Below, in pieces: positions 43,220 to 51,547 of a stretch of 64,000 nucleotides of DNA (position 1 is its first letter; each line of letters starts with the position of its first letter). The stretch comes from G963667075 sp963667075 (GTDB lineage: Bacteria > Pseudomonadota > Alphaproteobacteria > Micavibrionales > Micavibrionaceae): positions 806,001 through 870,000 of the forward strand of contig OY762938.1 of the NCBI GenBank assembly GCA_963667075.1, written 5' to 3'. The notes under the pieces are model-generated. The model did no database searches. It worked only from the letters and a program-made list of their open reading frames with translations, and had not been told where the DNA came from. The position numbers were made by a program, and so were the translations under genes.

Positions 43220-43645
43220 ATGGCAAACAGCTCTGCTGATAAAAGAGGTTTAAAAAGAATTTGCCCAAATTGCGGTACACGATATTATGACTTTAACAAT
43301 CGGCCTATCATATGCCCTAGCTGCCAGACACAGTTTGCAGCTGATGTGGCAAAACAAAGAGGACGCCGCATTAAGGAAGACGATAACGCCAAAACGGCAA
43401 CAACAAATGATAGAGCATCAATAAACGCGGAAAACGAAGAAAACGACAATATCAGTCTGGACGATCTTGAAAAAGAACAAAGCTCTGCAGACCTTGATGA
43501 TGACGATCTTGACAATGAGGCCGCCGACCTTGATCTGGACGATCTTGAAAAGTCTCTGGACGACATTGACGATGTAGACGACGATGATCTTGATGATGAT
43601 CTCTCTGACGATCTTGATATAAGAATTGAAAAAGACGATGAATAA
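43220..43645 (+). CDS. FYDLN-acid family protein (TIGR02300)
   Basis: 141 residues. N-terminal zinc-ribbon-like part with CPNCGTRYYDFN and CPSCQTQF, where the family usually has FYDLN; then a long Asp-rich tail with repeated DDLD. Characteristic of alphaproteobacteria; function unknown. Its 3' end overlaps the prmA start. Confidence 0.88.
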   Translation: MANSSADKRGLKRICPNCGTRYYDFNNRPIICPSCQTQFAADVAKQRGRRIKEDDNAKTATTNDRASINAENEENDNISLDDLEKEQSSADLDDDDLDNEAADLDLDDLEKSLDDIDDVDDDDLDDDLSDDLDIRIEKDDE

Positions 43646-44588
43646 AGTGGAAGATATTGATACAGCTTTAACATCACCACTTTACACAGTCCGGCTCTTT
43701 GTGCCGGACTTTTTATCAGAAGAGCAGCGCTCTCTTATAAGCACGGCGCTGGAAGATGATTCTCTCTCTATCTCTGCCATACGGGAAGAAGCTGGGCCAC
43801 AAGCAGATCGCTGGGTTCTACAATGGCTTATTGACTACACACCGGACCGTGCGGAAATTATCAGCAAAATTGCCATTACAGCAGAGATTCATAAGATTAC
43901 AGGACTCCTGACGGATGAGAAAAACCTCATCATTGAAGCGGTATCAAACGATATAAACTGGCTGAAACACAGTTATCAGGCTTTTGAGCCTTTCTCTGTC
44001 AGACGATTTTATATCTACGGGGCCACTTTTAAAAAATCACCCCCTTCAAACAAATTTCCGTTGCAGATTGATGCCGCAACCGCCTTTGGTTCTGGCGAAC
44101 ACGGCACAACAAGGGGCTGTCTTGAAGCCATAGAATCCCTTCATATTACAGAATTCAGACCTGCAAACATCCTTGATATAGGAACAGGCTCTGGCATTCT
44201 TTCCATTGCGTGCGAAAGAGTGTGGAAAGACGCACAAATCCTTTCAACAGATATTGAACGCGAAGCCGTAACGGTTACAAAGCATCATGGCCTCTTGAAT
44301 AAAACACATAATATCACAGTACTCAGGAGCAATGGTTTCGACGATAGCCGTATAGCACAAACAGGTCCCTATGATTTAATCATAGCCAATATTCTAGCAT
44401 CCCCCTTAAAAGAAATGGCAAAAGACCTCGCGCTAAACCTGAAAAATGGCGGCTATGCTATTTTATCAGGCATGCTGCAACATCAGGCAGAAGAAATCCT
44501 GACGCTCTATGCCGGGCATAACCTCACGAAACAGGACGACATATTACACGATGACTGGGTTACACTGACCCTGCAAAAAGCAATTTAA
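43638..44588 (+). CDS. prmA: Ribosomal protein L11 methyltransferase
   Basis: 316 residues from ATG at 43638, overlapping the previous stop; a TTG at 43626 is possible. N-terminal L11-recognition domain, then the SAM domain with FGSGEHGTTRGCLEAI, NILDIGTGSGILSIA and IIANILASPL. Trimethylates L11. Confidence 0.93.
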   Translation: MNKVEDIDTALTSPLYTVRLFVPDFLSEEQRSLISTALEDDSLSISAIREEAGPQADRWVLQWLIDYTPDRAEIISKIAITAEIHKITGLLTDEKNLIIEAVSNDINWLKHSYQAFEPFSVRRFYIYGATFKKSPPSNKFPLQIDAATAFGSGEHGTTRGCLEAIESLHITEFRPANILDIGTGSGILSIACERVWKDAQILSTDIEREAVTVTKHHGLLNKTHNITVLRSNGFDDSRIAQTGPYDLIIANILASPLKEMAKDLALNLKNGGYAILSGMLQHQAEEILTLYAGHNLTKQDDILHDDWVTLTLQKAI

Positions 44589-45253
44589 ACGCGCTGTTTC
44601 TTCAAGGTCAGCAAATACAGGAAAACAAAGAAAAACATATACAGTTCGTGCACTTCACTGACACGTTCGAAAATCACTGTATCAAACGCCTCTCCTGCCT
44701 TTTCCATGATTTTAACGGACAGACAGATCAGAGCCGTCACCCACAGCACAGAAGGCGGGTATAGCACGGTAAAGGCTTTTGGTAAGGCGGCAGGTTTAAA
44801 CCGTCTTAAAAGCGGAATAACCAGCCCACCAACATACACCCCTATTTCCAGCAGCAATCGCGGTTTTTGATCAAGCCATGAAGATGTATTGTGCAAGTTC
44901 GTCTCATTCTGGTCGTTACGCGCACTCCAGAATTCCGGCGTATGCCAGTTGAGAAAATGCTGCCCCCAGCTAATCTCTTCGGCAGCGACATAAAAACAGC
45001 CAAGTGCCGCTACAAGCACCCAATAAAAAAGCAACGGTTCTTTCTTTCTATCTGTTTTAAACAAAATAAACAGTGCCACAACGAAGGCTGCCGAAATTGC
45101 AAAAAACTGCAACAATTCATGCGGCCCGTTTTCTGAATGCAAAGACGTCAAAACAGGCTGCGGCAGCGTAATTTCCAAAACAGCCTGAATCAGGATAAAA
45201 ACCACCGGAAGCCATAGCCACCAAAAAGAACGAATTGGTTCGTTATTGTTCAT
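44585..45253 (-). CDS. Multi-pass membrane protein with EEISWGQ motif
   Basis: 222 residues with about six membrane segments. Conserved-looking polar motifs are placed between segments: AAEEISWGQHFLNW, then NDQNETNLHNTSS, and near the end EVHELYMFFFVFLYLL. I have seen the EEISWGQ...N-x-x-N-x-x-NLHN pattern in uncharacterised membrane proteins, but no function is assigned. The acidic and His residues could form a metal or catalytic site at the membrane face. Its end overlaps prmA by 4 bp on the opposite strand. Confidence 0.75.
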   Translation of the reverse strand: MNNNEPIRSFWWLWLPVVFILIQAVLEITLPQPVLTSLHSENGPHELLQFFAISAAFVVALFILFKTDRKKEPLLFYWVLVAALGCFYVAAEEISWGQHFLNWHTPEFWSARNDQNETNLHNTSSWLDQKPRLLLEIGVYVGGLVIPLLRRFKPAALPKAFTVLYPPSVLWVTALICLSVKIMEKAGEAFDTVIFERVSEVHELYMFFFVFLYLLTLKKQRV

Positions 45254-45306
45254 TTTATATTTTTCTTAATTCTTCTTAATCAAACAAACTAATCAGGAAT
45301 CATAAA

Positions 45307-45513
45307 TTACTTTTTGATGCCTTTTTTTATTTCTTTACTGTCCAGTGAACGCGCCTCACTTTCAAGCATGACAGGAATACCATCCCGAATAGGATATGCC
45401 AGTTTGGCCTGATCCGAGATCAGCTCCTGTTTCTCCGCATCATAGCGCAGCGTGCTTTTTGTCAATGGGCAAACAAGAATTTCCAGTAATTTAGGGTCGA
45501 CTTCTTGTGTCAT
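45307..45513 (-). CDS. Trm112 family protein
   Basis: 68 residues: LLEILVCPLTKSTLRYD and YPIRDGIPVML. Small zinc-ribbon-like protein (YcaR type); only one of the usual cysteines is visible. Likely a methyltransferase partner or unknown. Confidence 0.9.
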   Translation of the reverse strand: MTQEVDPKLLEILVCPLTKSTLRYDAEKQELISDQAKLAYPIRDGIPVMLESEARSLDSKEIKKGIKK

Positions 45514-45541
45514 AGCGTTTCCTTTCTTTTTCTATTCTTTT

Positions 45542-46474
45542 TTAAGAAAACAAAATACGGGACAACATTTTACGCCCCCTAATGGTTAGCGGATCAGCCG
45601 CCCCCAAAGCGTCAAAATATTTCAACAGCTCTGCATTAGCCGCCTTATCATTCCAGCCCCGATCCCGATTAATAATTTCCAGCAACTGCTCAATAGCCTC
45701 TGCCCTAAACCCTGCGCCAAATTGAGCTTCAGCCAGTTCGAAACGAAGCGCATGATTATCAGGCTCCTTTTCAACTTTTGCGGCCAGTGCCTCTATATCA
45801 CCACCGGCAGACAGTGCTTTTTCAGCTAATTCCAGAGCCGTCAGCGCAGAAGAAAACTCAGGTGCTTTTTGTATAATGTCCGGCGCATTATCCGCCCACG
45901 CTCTAGCCTGTTCCAGATCCTCCACCATAAGGAAAATACGAATAACCCCCGCATAGGCCCCGGCGTGTTCCGCTTCTTGCTGCAGAATCTGACCATAGAG
46001 CTGCTGCGCACCGGCCAGATCGCCTTCTGCCTGAAGAGCCATAGCCTCTTCAAGCACGGCTTCAACATCTATGGCATCAGGCTGATCCTGCCGTTGAATC
46101 TTCAACAATTCCGACACAAAAGCATCAATCTGACTTTGTGGCTGCCCACCCTGAAAACCCGTTACAGGCTGCCCTTTGTAAAGAGCCAGAACGGTAGGCA
46201 CAGATTGCACTCTAAAAGCCTGTGCAAGCTCTGGATGTTCATCAATATTAACCTTAGCCAGAACCACATGACCACCAGCCTGCGCCACGGTCCCCTCCAG
46301 CATGGGCATAAGTTGTCTGCATGGCGCGCACCAAGGTGCCCAAAAATCAAGAATAACGGGCTTTTCCATTGAAGCCTCTAAAACGGCTTCCTCAAAATTA
46401 TCCCGGTTTACATCAAAAACAAAAGCGTCTTCCTGCGCTTCTTTCTCATTCCTAAAAAGCATATCTTCCCCCAT
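45542..46474 (-). CDS. Thioredoxin-TPR co-chaperone (CnoX/YbbN type)
   Basis: 310 residues. N-terminal thioredoxin domain with WAPWCAPCRQLMPML, so the CxxC is present; cis-Pro in SVPTVLALYKG. Helical TPR-like repeats fill 130-300. CnoX proteins bind unfolded clients and pass them to chaperones under oxidative stress. Confidence 0.93.
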   Translation of the reverse strand: MGEDMLFRNEKEAQEDAFVFDVNRDNFEEAVLEASMEKPVILDFWAPWCAPCRQLMPMLEGTVAQAGGHVVLAKVNIDEHPELAQAFRVQSVPTVLALYKGQPVTGFQGGQPQSQIDAFVSELLKIQRQDQPDAIDVEAVLEEAMALQAEGDLAGAQQLYGQILQQEAEHAGAYAGVIRIFLMVEDLEQARAWADNAPDIIQKAPEFSSALTALELAEKALSAGGDIEALAAKVEKEPDNHALRFELAEAQFGAGFRAEAIEQLLEIINRDRGWNDKAANAELLKYFDALGAADPLTIRGRKMLSRILFS

Positions 46475-46492
46475 TTTCGTATCTCCCCTCTA

Positions 46493-47044
46493 TCACATTT
46501 CAGGTGCCGCCGGACCAAGATCAATGATCTGAGGCTTGTGCCCACAAAAATCAATAAACTTTAAAAGGTCGCCCGGCGAAATACCTGTCGTCCTGGCATT
46601 GTCCAAAGGATGATAGTTCACCAGAGGCTCTTCCATCATTCCAGCCTCCAGAATAACGTTTATTTCACAGTTCTTATCATTAATCAAAGCAAAAGGACAG
46701 ACAGAACCGGGACGCACCCCAAGCATTGTCCACAAACGATCCGGTGACCCAAATGACAAACGACCAGCCCCAATCAAAGAGGCCAGTTTTTTGATATCAA
46801 CAAGCGTTTCATTCCGCAGAACAACGAGATACATAACTTTTTTCTTGTCCCGTAAAAACAGATTACGGCAATGCGCACCTGGAATAGATTTCTCAAAATG
46901 AAGCCCCTGTGCCACCGTAAAAATAGGTTCATGCTCATAGGTCTTCGTTTTAATGCCCAGTTGATCCAAACAAGCCAAAAGATCTTCCGGGGATGTCAGC
47001 ATTTCTTTTTCGTCGTTTTCTTTCTTCGCAGGGGCTTGAGACAT
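46493..47044 (-). CDS. YbaK/ProX-type aminoacyl-tRNA deacylase
   Basis: 183 residues from ATG at 47044 with AAGAGAG upstream. YbaK fold: HCRNLFLRDKKKVMYLVVL, RLSFGSPDRLWTMLGVRPGSVCPFAL, and the end NNARTTGISPGDLLKF-like region. ProX-type enzymes clear mischarged Ala-tRNA-Pro. 18 bp upstream of cnoX. Confidence 0.9.
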   Translation of the reverse strand: MSQAPAKKENDEKEMLTSPEDLLACLDQLGIKTKTYEHEPIFTVAQGLHFEKSIPGAHCRNLFLRDKKKVMYLVVLRNETLVDIKKLASLIGAGRLSFGSPDRLWTMLGVRPGSVCPFALINDKNCEINVILEAGMMEEPLVNYHPLDNARTTGISPGDLLKFIDFCGHKPQIIDLGPAAPEM

Positions 47045-47161
47045 AATAAACTCTCTTTTTTTATCAAAATAAATCAAATTTTATAGAAAATAAACCAAAT
47101 GTAAACTTTTCTACGGTATAAAGTTATATGTGTAGTGTATGAAGGGAGATCATAGGGGAGT

Positions 47162-47341
47162 ATGATGAAGTTGTCACCTGAACAGACGCAGAATGTGATG
47201 AATAGCACAATTCTTTTACAAAGCCTCCAAGGCCCTATAGGAGAAGGTCCTTTATCACAACGTGCGGAACAACCAGCTATGCCGTCACGGGACATGACGG
47301 CACAGTTGAATAGCGTCGTCCCGACAATGGGGCTTGTATAG
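47162..47341 (+). CDS. Small unknown protein, 59 aa
   Basis: ATG at 47162 with AGGGGAG directly upstream, one of the best ribosome sites here. The protein starts MMKLSPEQTQNVMNSTILLQ and ends TAQLNSVVPTMGLV, rich in Gln, Ser and Met. It is 35 bp before the 92-aa gene. No family recognised. Confidence 0.6.
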   Translation: MMKLSPEQTQNVMNSTILLQSLQGPIGEGPLSQRAEQPAMPSRDMTAQLNSVVPTMGLV

Positions 47342-47375
47342 CTTAACGGTTAAAACATAGGGCAAGAAAAACAGA

Positions 47376-47654
47376 ATGAACATAGAGTTAGGACATCTCC
47401 CAGATGGCAGTCTGGCTATTGTAGCAGACCAACCTCTCCCTGATGAAGTCAAACGGGTGGAATATTACCGTGATCAGTTATTATTCATGATTGTCTACAA
47501 TAACGAACAACATGAAGGTGATCTTATGCATTACGAGCTGAACGAACTCTCCATCGACAAAGTCAAGGGTGCGCCAGGGCTTGTGATCGTGATCAGCAAT
47601 GCGAATGATGAACCCGTAGGCTATCAGGTGCCTCTAATTCAGGTCGGCATTTAA
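47376..47654 (+). CDS. Unknown protein, 92 aa
   Basis: Beta-rich: LGHLPDGSLAIVADQ, VEYYRDQLLFMIVYNN, LMHYELNEL, GLVIVISNANDEPVGYQVPLIQVGI. No signal peptide. Weak ribosome site (AGGGCAAG). Probably in one transcript with the 59-aa gene. Family not recognised. Confidence 0.7.
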   Translation: MNIELGHLPDGSLAIVADQPLPDEVKRVEYYRDQLLFMIVYNNEQHEGDLMHYELNELSIDKVKGAPGLVIVISNANDEPVGYQVPLIQVGI

Positions 47655-47684
47655 ATTTTGATAATTCTCCAAAGCTTTAAACAT

Positions 47685-47714
47685 TTGACATAATGGTTTA
47701 TATTGTGGTATTAT
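47685..47714 (+). promoter_or_regulatory. Sigma-70-type promoter
   Basis: Perfect TTGACA (47685-47690), 18-bp spacer, TATTAT (47709-47714), about 40 bp before the exported-protein ATG. Confidence 0.6.
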
Positions 47715-47754
47715 CTCTGTTTAAAGAAGTAACTTATATTTGTGGAAAATTACT

Positions 47755-48264
47755 ATGAGAATGAATTCTACCCTTACAGGCCTTTTTCTGGGGGTCGCTG
47801 GCATAGCTCTTGTTGCAGGCACAAGCCTTGCGCAGCCTATCGACATTGATAACACAGATTTCACAACCGACAATGCCACGCTTGATCCGGCAACAACTGA
47901 TAGAGCATCCCTTCCGATTAGCGATTACATGGATACGGATAATGTATTCACAGATACGGCTATGCCAGGCAACAATACAAAAAATCCGCGTGAAAATGAT
48001 CCTTACGAAGTCGACCTTGGCAAACAGCTTTTTGGGAAACCCTTTAGCAAGGCGGCAAGAATGGAACTGCAATGGTCCATAGCCGCTGCAAAGCAGGCCC
48101 CTATGGTTAAGATCGAACATGTAGACCCCGTTGATAATACCGGCACCCTTGAAAAAATAGCAAATATGGCCGCAAAAGGGGTCGATAAAATGGACAACGA
48201 AGGCAAAAGATACGGCCCGATTAGAGAGATAGGCGCACGCATTATTAACGCTGTCCTGAATTAA
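47755..48264 (+). CDS. Exported protein of unknown function, 169 aa
   Basis: ATG at 47755 chosen because it gives a clean signal peptide (MRMNSTLTGLFLGVAGIALV, cleavage near SLAQ). The mature part is Asp/Thr-rich at first (DIDNTDFTTDNATLDPA), then DPYEVDLGKQLFGKPFSKAAR and a helical end. No lipobox Cys. Family unknown; likely periplasmic. Confidence 0.7.
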   Translation: MRMNSTLTGLFLGVAGIALVAGTSLAQPIDIDNTDFTTDNATLDPATTDRASLPISDYMDTDNVFTDTAMPGNNTKNPRENDPYEVDLGKQLFGKPFSKAARMELQWSIAAAKQAPMVKIEHVDPVDNTGTLEKIANMAAKGVDKMDNEGKRYGPIREIGARIINAVLN

Positions 48265-48293
48265 GAAAAGAACAAGACATTTCCTTCATCGTC

Positions 48294-48316
48294 ATTACCC
48301 GACTTGTTCGGGTAAT
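48294..48316. repeat. REP-like hairpin
   Basis: ATTACCCGA / TCGGGTAAT around CTTGT, preceded by GTC as in the hairpin at 38690. Confidence 0.65.
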
Positions 48317-48384
48317 CCACGCCAACCTTTTCACCCTATCCTGATAGTATAGAAGGCTCTGCAAAAGTTAAAAAAACACGCCCT

Positions 48385-48430
48385 TTTGCTTTTCCCGCCC
48401 CTGCTTTCGCAGGGGTAAACTCCAGCGGGA
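48385..48430. repeat. Dispersed repeat A, copy 2
   Basis: Identical to 38900-38945 over 46 bp; 24 bp before repeat B here. Confidence 0.9.
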
Positions 48431-48454
48431 ATATTTTAAAAACAACGCGTTAGA

Positions 48455-48519
48455 GATCCCCGTTTTCACGGGGAAAGCAATAATAGGACCTTTTGCAGAG
48501 CCTTCTTAATAGTGATTTG
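48455..48519. repeat. Dispersed repeat B, copy 2
   Basis: Starts with the same GATCCCCGTTTTCACGGGGAA as 39282 and stays similar for about 60 bp. Confidence 0.8.
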
Positions 48520-48552
48520 TAATAAGAATTATGTCATATTCTTATTACAAAT
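48515..48552. repeat. 15-bp perfect inverted repeat
   Basis: ATTTGTAATAAGAAT (48515-48529) and ATTCTTATTACAAAT (48538-48552) around an 8-base loop. A long A/T hairpin without a T-tract. Confidence 0.8.
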
Positions 48553-48698
48553 TGTACCGAGCGACTGCGAGGCGGGCTTTGCCCGGCGCATGCCCGGCAC
48601 TTGAGGGCTTCTGGTTCAAACTATTTAATCCTTAACCAGAACTACGATAAAGCACATTTTTTACCTGCACTCTCTTTTTTTTCTGGTATAGTGATTCC

Positions 48699-48965
48699 AT
48701 GTTTGGATTTTTTAAAAAGAAAGAAACGCCTCGGAACGTAGCTGACAAAGCACCGGCCGCAGCGCGGGACAAGCTCGTTGCTGAAGCCATGCAGAACGCA
48801 CGAAAAGCACGCGAAGAAATTGGTGAAGAAACACTGGATAAAATTGTAGAAGCCTTGAAAAAACGCGAGGAATCTGTAGCAATGAAACAGGCGCGTGAAA
48901 AGATCCGAAATATGGATCAGGATAAGCTGGCGGATGGCGTCAGAGCCTTTCTGGACGAGGCATAG
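48699..48965 (+). CDS. Small charged helical protein, 88 aa
   Basis: MFGFFKKKE start, then helical with many Lys, Glu and Ala (AMQNARKAREEIGEETLDKI, VEALKKREES). No signal peptide or clear ribosome site. Predicted coiled or bundled helices. Function unknown. Confidence 0.65.
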   Translation: MFGFFKKKETPRNVADKAPAAARDKLVAEAMQNARKAREEIGEETLDKIVEALKKREESVAMKQAREKIRNMDQDKLADGVRAFLDEA

Positions 48966-49093
48966 GAACCCCGTTGCCAGATACACGCCCGAGTTAAGGT
49001 ACTTTCAGGCAACAAAATTGGACAATATGTATGTTTTTGCGTAGTATAGAAGAGGGTGTCACTGGGTTTTCTGGCTCTATTCATCAAAAGATT

Positions 49094-50512
49094 ATGTCGT
49101 TCTTCATGCCCTGTGTTCATAGAAATTTATTTTTCAGGATTCTTTCTCTTTCTTTGCTCGCTGCCTTTGCGATTAACCTCTCTGCTGCGTCACCTGCTTT
49201 TGCTAAAGCAAACCCTAGATATGCGTCAATCGTTATGGATGCCGACACAGGCATGGTACTACACAGCCAGCATGCCGATAAAAAACGCCATCCTGCGTCT
49301 TTAACGAAAATGATGACCCTCCTTATGACATTTGATGCCTTGAAAGACGGGCGCTTACGTTTAAAAGACAGGATCAGGATATCGCGTCACGCCGCCAGTA
49401 TGGTGCCAAGCAAACTTGATTTGCCGGCTGGTTCCTCCATCCGCGTCAAAGATGCCATAGAAGCCCTTGTCACAAAGTCAGCCAATGACATTGCCGTCGC
49501 TCTGGCTGAACGTTTAGGCGGCACGGAAAACCGGTTTGCCCTGCAAATGACCCACAGAGCCAAAGAGATTGGTATGATGAACACCTATTTCAAAAATGCA
49601 TCAGGCCTCCACCATCCAGATCAGGTCAGCACGGCCAGAGATATGGCAAAAATGGGACGTTATCTCATAAATAACTACCCGGAATATTACCGTTATTTTT
49701 CACTGCAACAATTCACCTATAATGGAAAAACATACAAAAACCACAACAAGATGCTCTCCACCTATGAAGGACTAGATGGCATTAAAACAGGCTATATTAA
49801 TGCCTCCGGCTTTAATCTGGTTGCGTCTGCCAAGCGAGGTAACGACAGGATTATAGGCGTGGTATTCGGGGGACGCACCTCAAAAACCAGAAACAATCAC
49901 ATGAAGGAATTACTGGATCATGGTTTTAGCAAAATGCATAAAGTCCAGAAAGCTAATCATCACGCGCCGTTGCCCGACAGAAAACCAGTTCAAGAGTCCT
50001 TGAAATACGCCTCCTTAAAAACATCTTTGAGCAAAAATGCCTTCCAGCAATTTCTTGGTGAAGGAGATTTTGACCCGGCACTCTCTTCACGCTTTGAAAC
50101 AGGGCTTCTGGCTATAGCAGCACATACGGGGCGAAACAGAACCGTTGTAACAAACCGGAACACCCCATCCGCCCGTAACTATATTAAGGTATCCAGACCG
50201 GCGGCAAAAAAACACCTCTCAGAAAACGAAGCGCACCAAACCATTGCCGGTCCCGTTGTAAGAAACTGGTCTATTCAGATCGGTGCATGGAAAGAGCGTG
50301 ATTTCACCAACAGAATTCTAAAACGCGCCCAATACAAACTGCCCGGTGATTTGCTTGCCATCACACAGCCCAAAATAGCCCCTTTAAAAACCAGACAACA
50401 TGGCTGGGTCTTTCGTGCCCGCTTTTCAGGTTACACAAAAGAACAGGCCGAAAGAGCCTGCACATACTTTAAAGATTGCATGACCATCTCACCAGGGGCT
50501 GCAAGGCTATAA
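49094..50512 (+). CDS. D-alanyl-D-alanine carboxypeptidase with SPOR domain
   Basis: Peptidase S11. Starts at 49031, 49094 or 49106 are all possible and none has a good ribosome site. Signal peptide FRILSLSLLAAFAINLSAAS, cleavage near PAFA. Active-site motifs: Ser-x-x-Lys in HPASLTKM, SAN in TKSANDIAVAL, KTG in DGIKTGY. A linker leads to a C-terminal SPOR domain (WSIQIGAWKERD, VFRARFSGYTKEQAERAC) that binds denuded septal peptidoglycan. It trims stem peptides at division sites. Confidence 0.93.
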   Translation: MSFFMPCVHRNLFFRILSLSLLAAFAINLSAASPAFAKANPRYASIVMDADTGMVLHSQHADKKRHPASLTKMMTLLMTFDALKDGRLRLKDRIRISRHAASMVPSKLDLPAGSSIRVKDAIEALVTKSANDIAVALAERLGGTENRFALQMTHRAKEIGMMNTYFKNASGLHHPDQVSTARDMAKMGRYLINNYPEYYRYFSLQQFTYNGKTYKNHNKMLSTYEGLDGIKTGYINASGFNLVASAKRGNDRIIGVVFGGRTSKTRNNHMKELLDHGFSKMHKVQKANHHAPLPDRKPVQESLKYASLKTSLSKNAFQQFLGEGDFDPALSSRFETGLLAIAAHTGRNRTVVTNRNTPSARNYIKVSRPAAKKHLSENEAHQTIAGPVVRNWSIQIGAWKERDFTNRILKRAQYKLPGDLLAITQPKIAPLKTRQHGWVFRARFSGYTKEQAERACTYFKDCMTISPGAARL

Positions 50513-50526
50513 GAAAGATATACAAA

Positions 50527-51150
50527 ATGCAGCCTGACCGTAATTGTGATTTATGCCCAAGACTACGGGGTTTTATACTGGATAACAGAAAAAAATTTCC
50601 AGACAGGCATAATGCCCCCGTTCCTTCGTTCGGTGATCTGGATTCCCCCTTCCTCGTCGTTGGTTTAGCCCCTGGATTAAAAGGCGCTAATTTTTCAGGC
50701 CGCCCCTTTACCGGCGATTATGCGGGCGAACTTTTATACACCACTTTAATCAAGTTTGGGTTTGCAAAAGGCATTTACAAGGCCTCCCCTGACGATGGCC
50801 TCAAATTGTATAATTGCAGGATTACCAACGCAGTACGATGCGTTCCACCAGAAAACAAACCAACCGGATCAGAGATAAAACAATGCGGATCGTTTCTATT
50901 AAAAGAAATCAACGCCATGCCCAATCTGAAGGTCATTCTTTCTTTGGGCAAAATTTCCCATGATTCCGTACTAAGAGCCTTTGGCGAAAAACTCTCCGCC
51001 TATAAATTCGCCCATGGGGCAGAGCATGCCCTCTCAAACAAGCTATGTCTCATCGACAGCTATCATTGCTCCCGCTATAACACACAAACCAAACGCCTGA
51101 CCGAAAACATGTTTCACAATGTCTTTGAGCAAATAATTTCCAGAATTTAG
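50527..51150 (+). CDS. udgB: Type 5 uracil-DNA glycosylase
   Basis: 207 residues from ATG at 50527; an earlier start at 50476 lies inside the previous gene. Iron-sulfur cysteines in NCDLCP, TNAVRCVPP and IKQCG. Catalytic-site motif GLAPGLKGANFSGRPFTGDY, second motif SYHCSRYNT. Removes uracil and other deaminated bases from DNA. Confidence 0.9.
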   Translation: MQPDRNCDLCPRLRGFILDNRKKFPDRHNAPVPSFGDLDSPFLVVGLAPGLKGANFSGRPFTGDYAGELLYTTLIKFGFAKGIYKASPDDGLKLYNCRITNAVRCVPPENKPTGSEIKQCGSFLLKEINAMPNLKVILSLGKISHDSVLRAFGEKLSAYKFAHGAEHALSNKLCLIDSYHCSRYNTQTKRLTENMFHNVFEQIISRI

Positions 51151-51157
51151 AAAATAC

Positions 51158-51186
51158 TTTACATATAGGCTATTTCCATATATACT
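51158..51186 (+). promoter_or_regulatory. Sigma-70-type promoter
   Basis: TTTACA, 17-bp spacer, TATACT; 29 bp before the ATG of the 105-aa gene. Confidence 0.65.
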
Positions 51187-51215
51187 GTCCTCCCTATAAT
51201 CAAGGGTGTACAATT

Positions 51216-51533
51216 ATGAATAAAAACTACAAAAATCTATCTTTTTATTTTAATTCCGCCATCATTAATTGTGATAAAGCAGACAAAATGATGCAAGAAG
51301 CGGGAAAAAGAATTGGTATAGAACAAACACAATGCGAGCCGCTTGATAAACACGGAATCGTTAGCTTTACACAAACAAACGGCTCTCTCGCAGGTCAGGA
51401 AGATACTTTTTTTAAAAGCCTTACAGACGTGGCAAAAGAAGAAGGATTTGTTACTGTTGAAGTGCCTACAGAATCCAGGGAATGCCGTGTATTTGTTGTC
51501 AATACGGCACCTCCTGCACCAAATAACGTATAA
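51216..51533 (+). CDS. Unknown protein, 105 aa
   Basis: ATG with AAGGGTG upstream and its own promoter match. Mixed alpha/beta: YFNSAIINCDKADKMMQEAG, GIVSFTQTNGSLAGQED, ECRVFVVNTAPP. No signal peptide. Family unknown. Confidence 0.7.
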   Translation: MNKNYKNLSFYFNSAIINCDKADKMMQEAGKRIGIEQTQCEPLDKHGIVSFTQTNGSLAGQEDTFFKSLTDVAKEEGFVTVEVPTESRECRVFVVNTAPPAPNNV

Positions 51534-51547
51534 AAACAGGCTTGTTT

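Larger units (their letters stand above)
48265..48698. other. Gene-poor repeat island 2
   Basis: 434 bp without a supported gene. It carries a REP-like hairpin, copies of repeats A and B, a 15-bp inverted repeat, and a G+C-rich stretch with CGGGC-TTT-GCCCG (48573-48585) and GCCCGGC twice. Confidence 0.7.
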
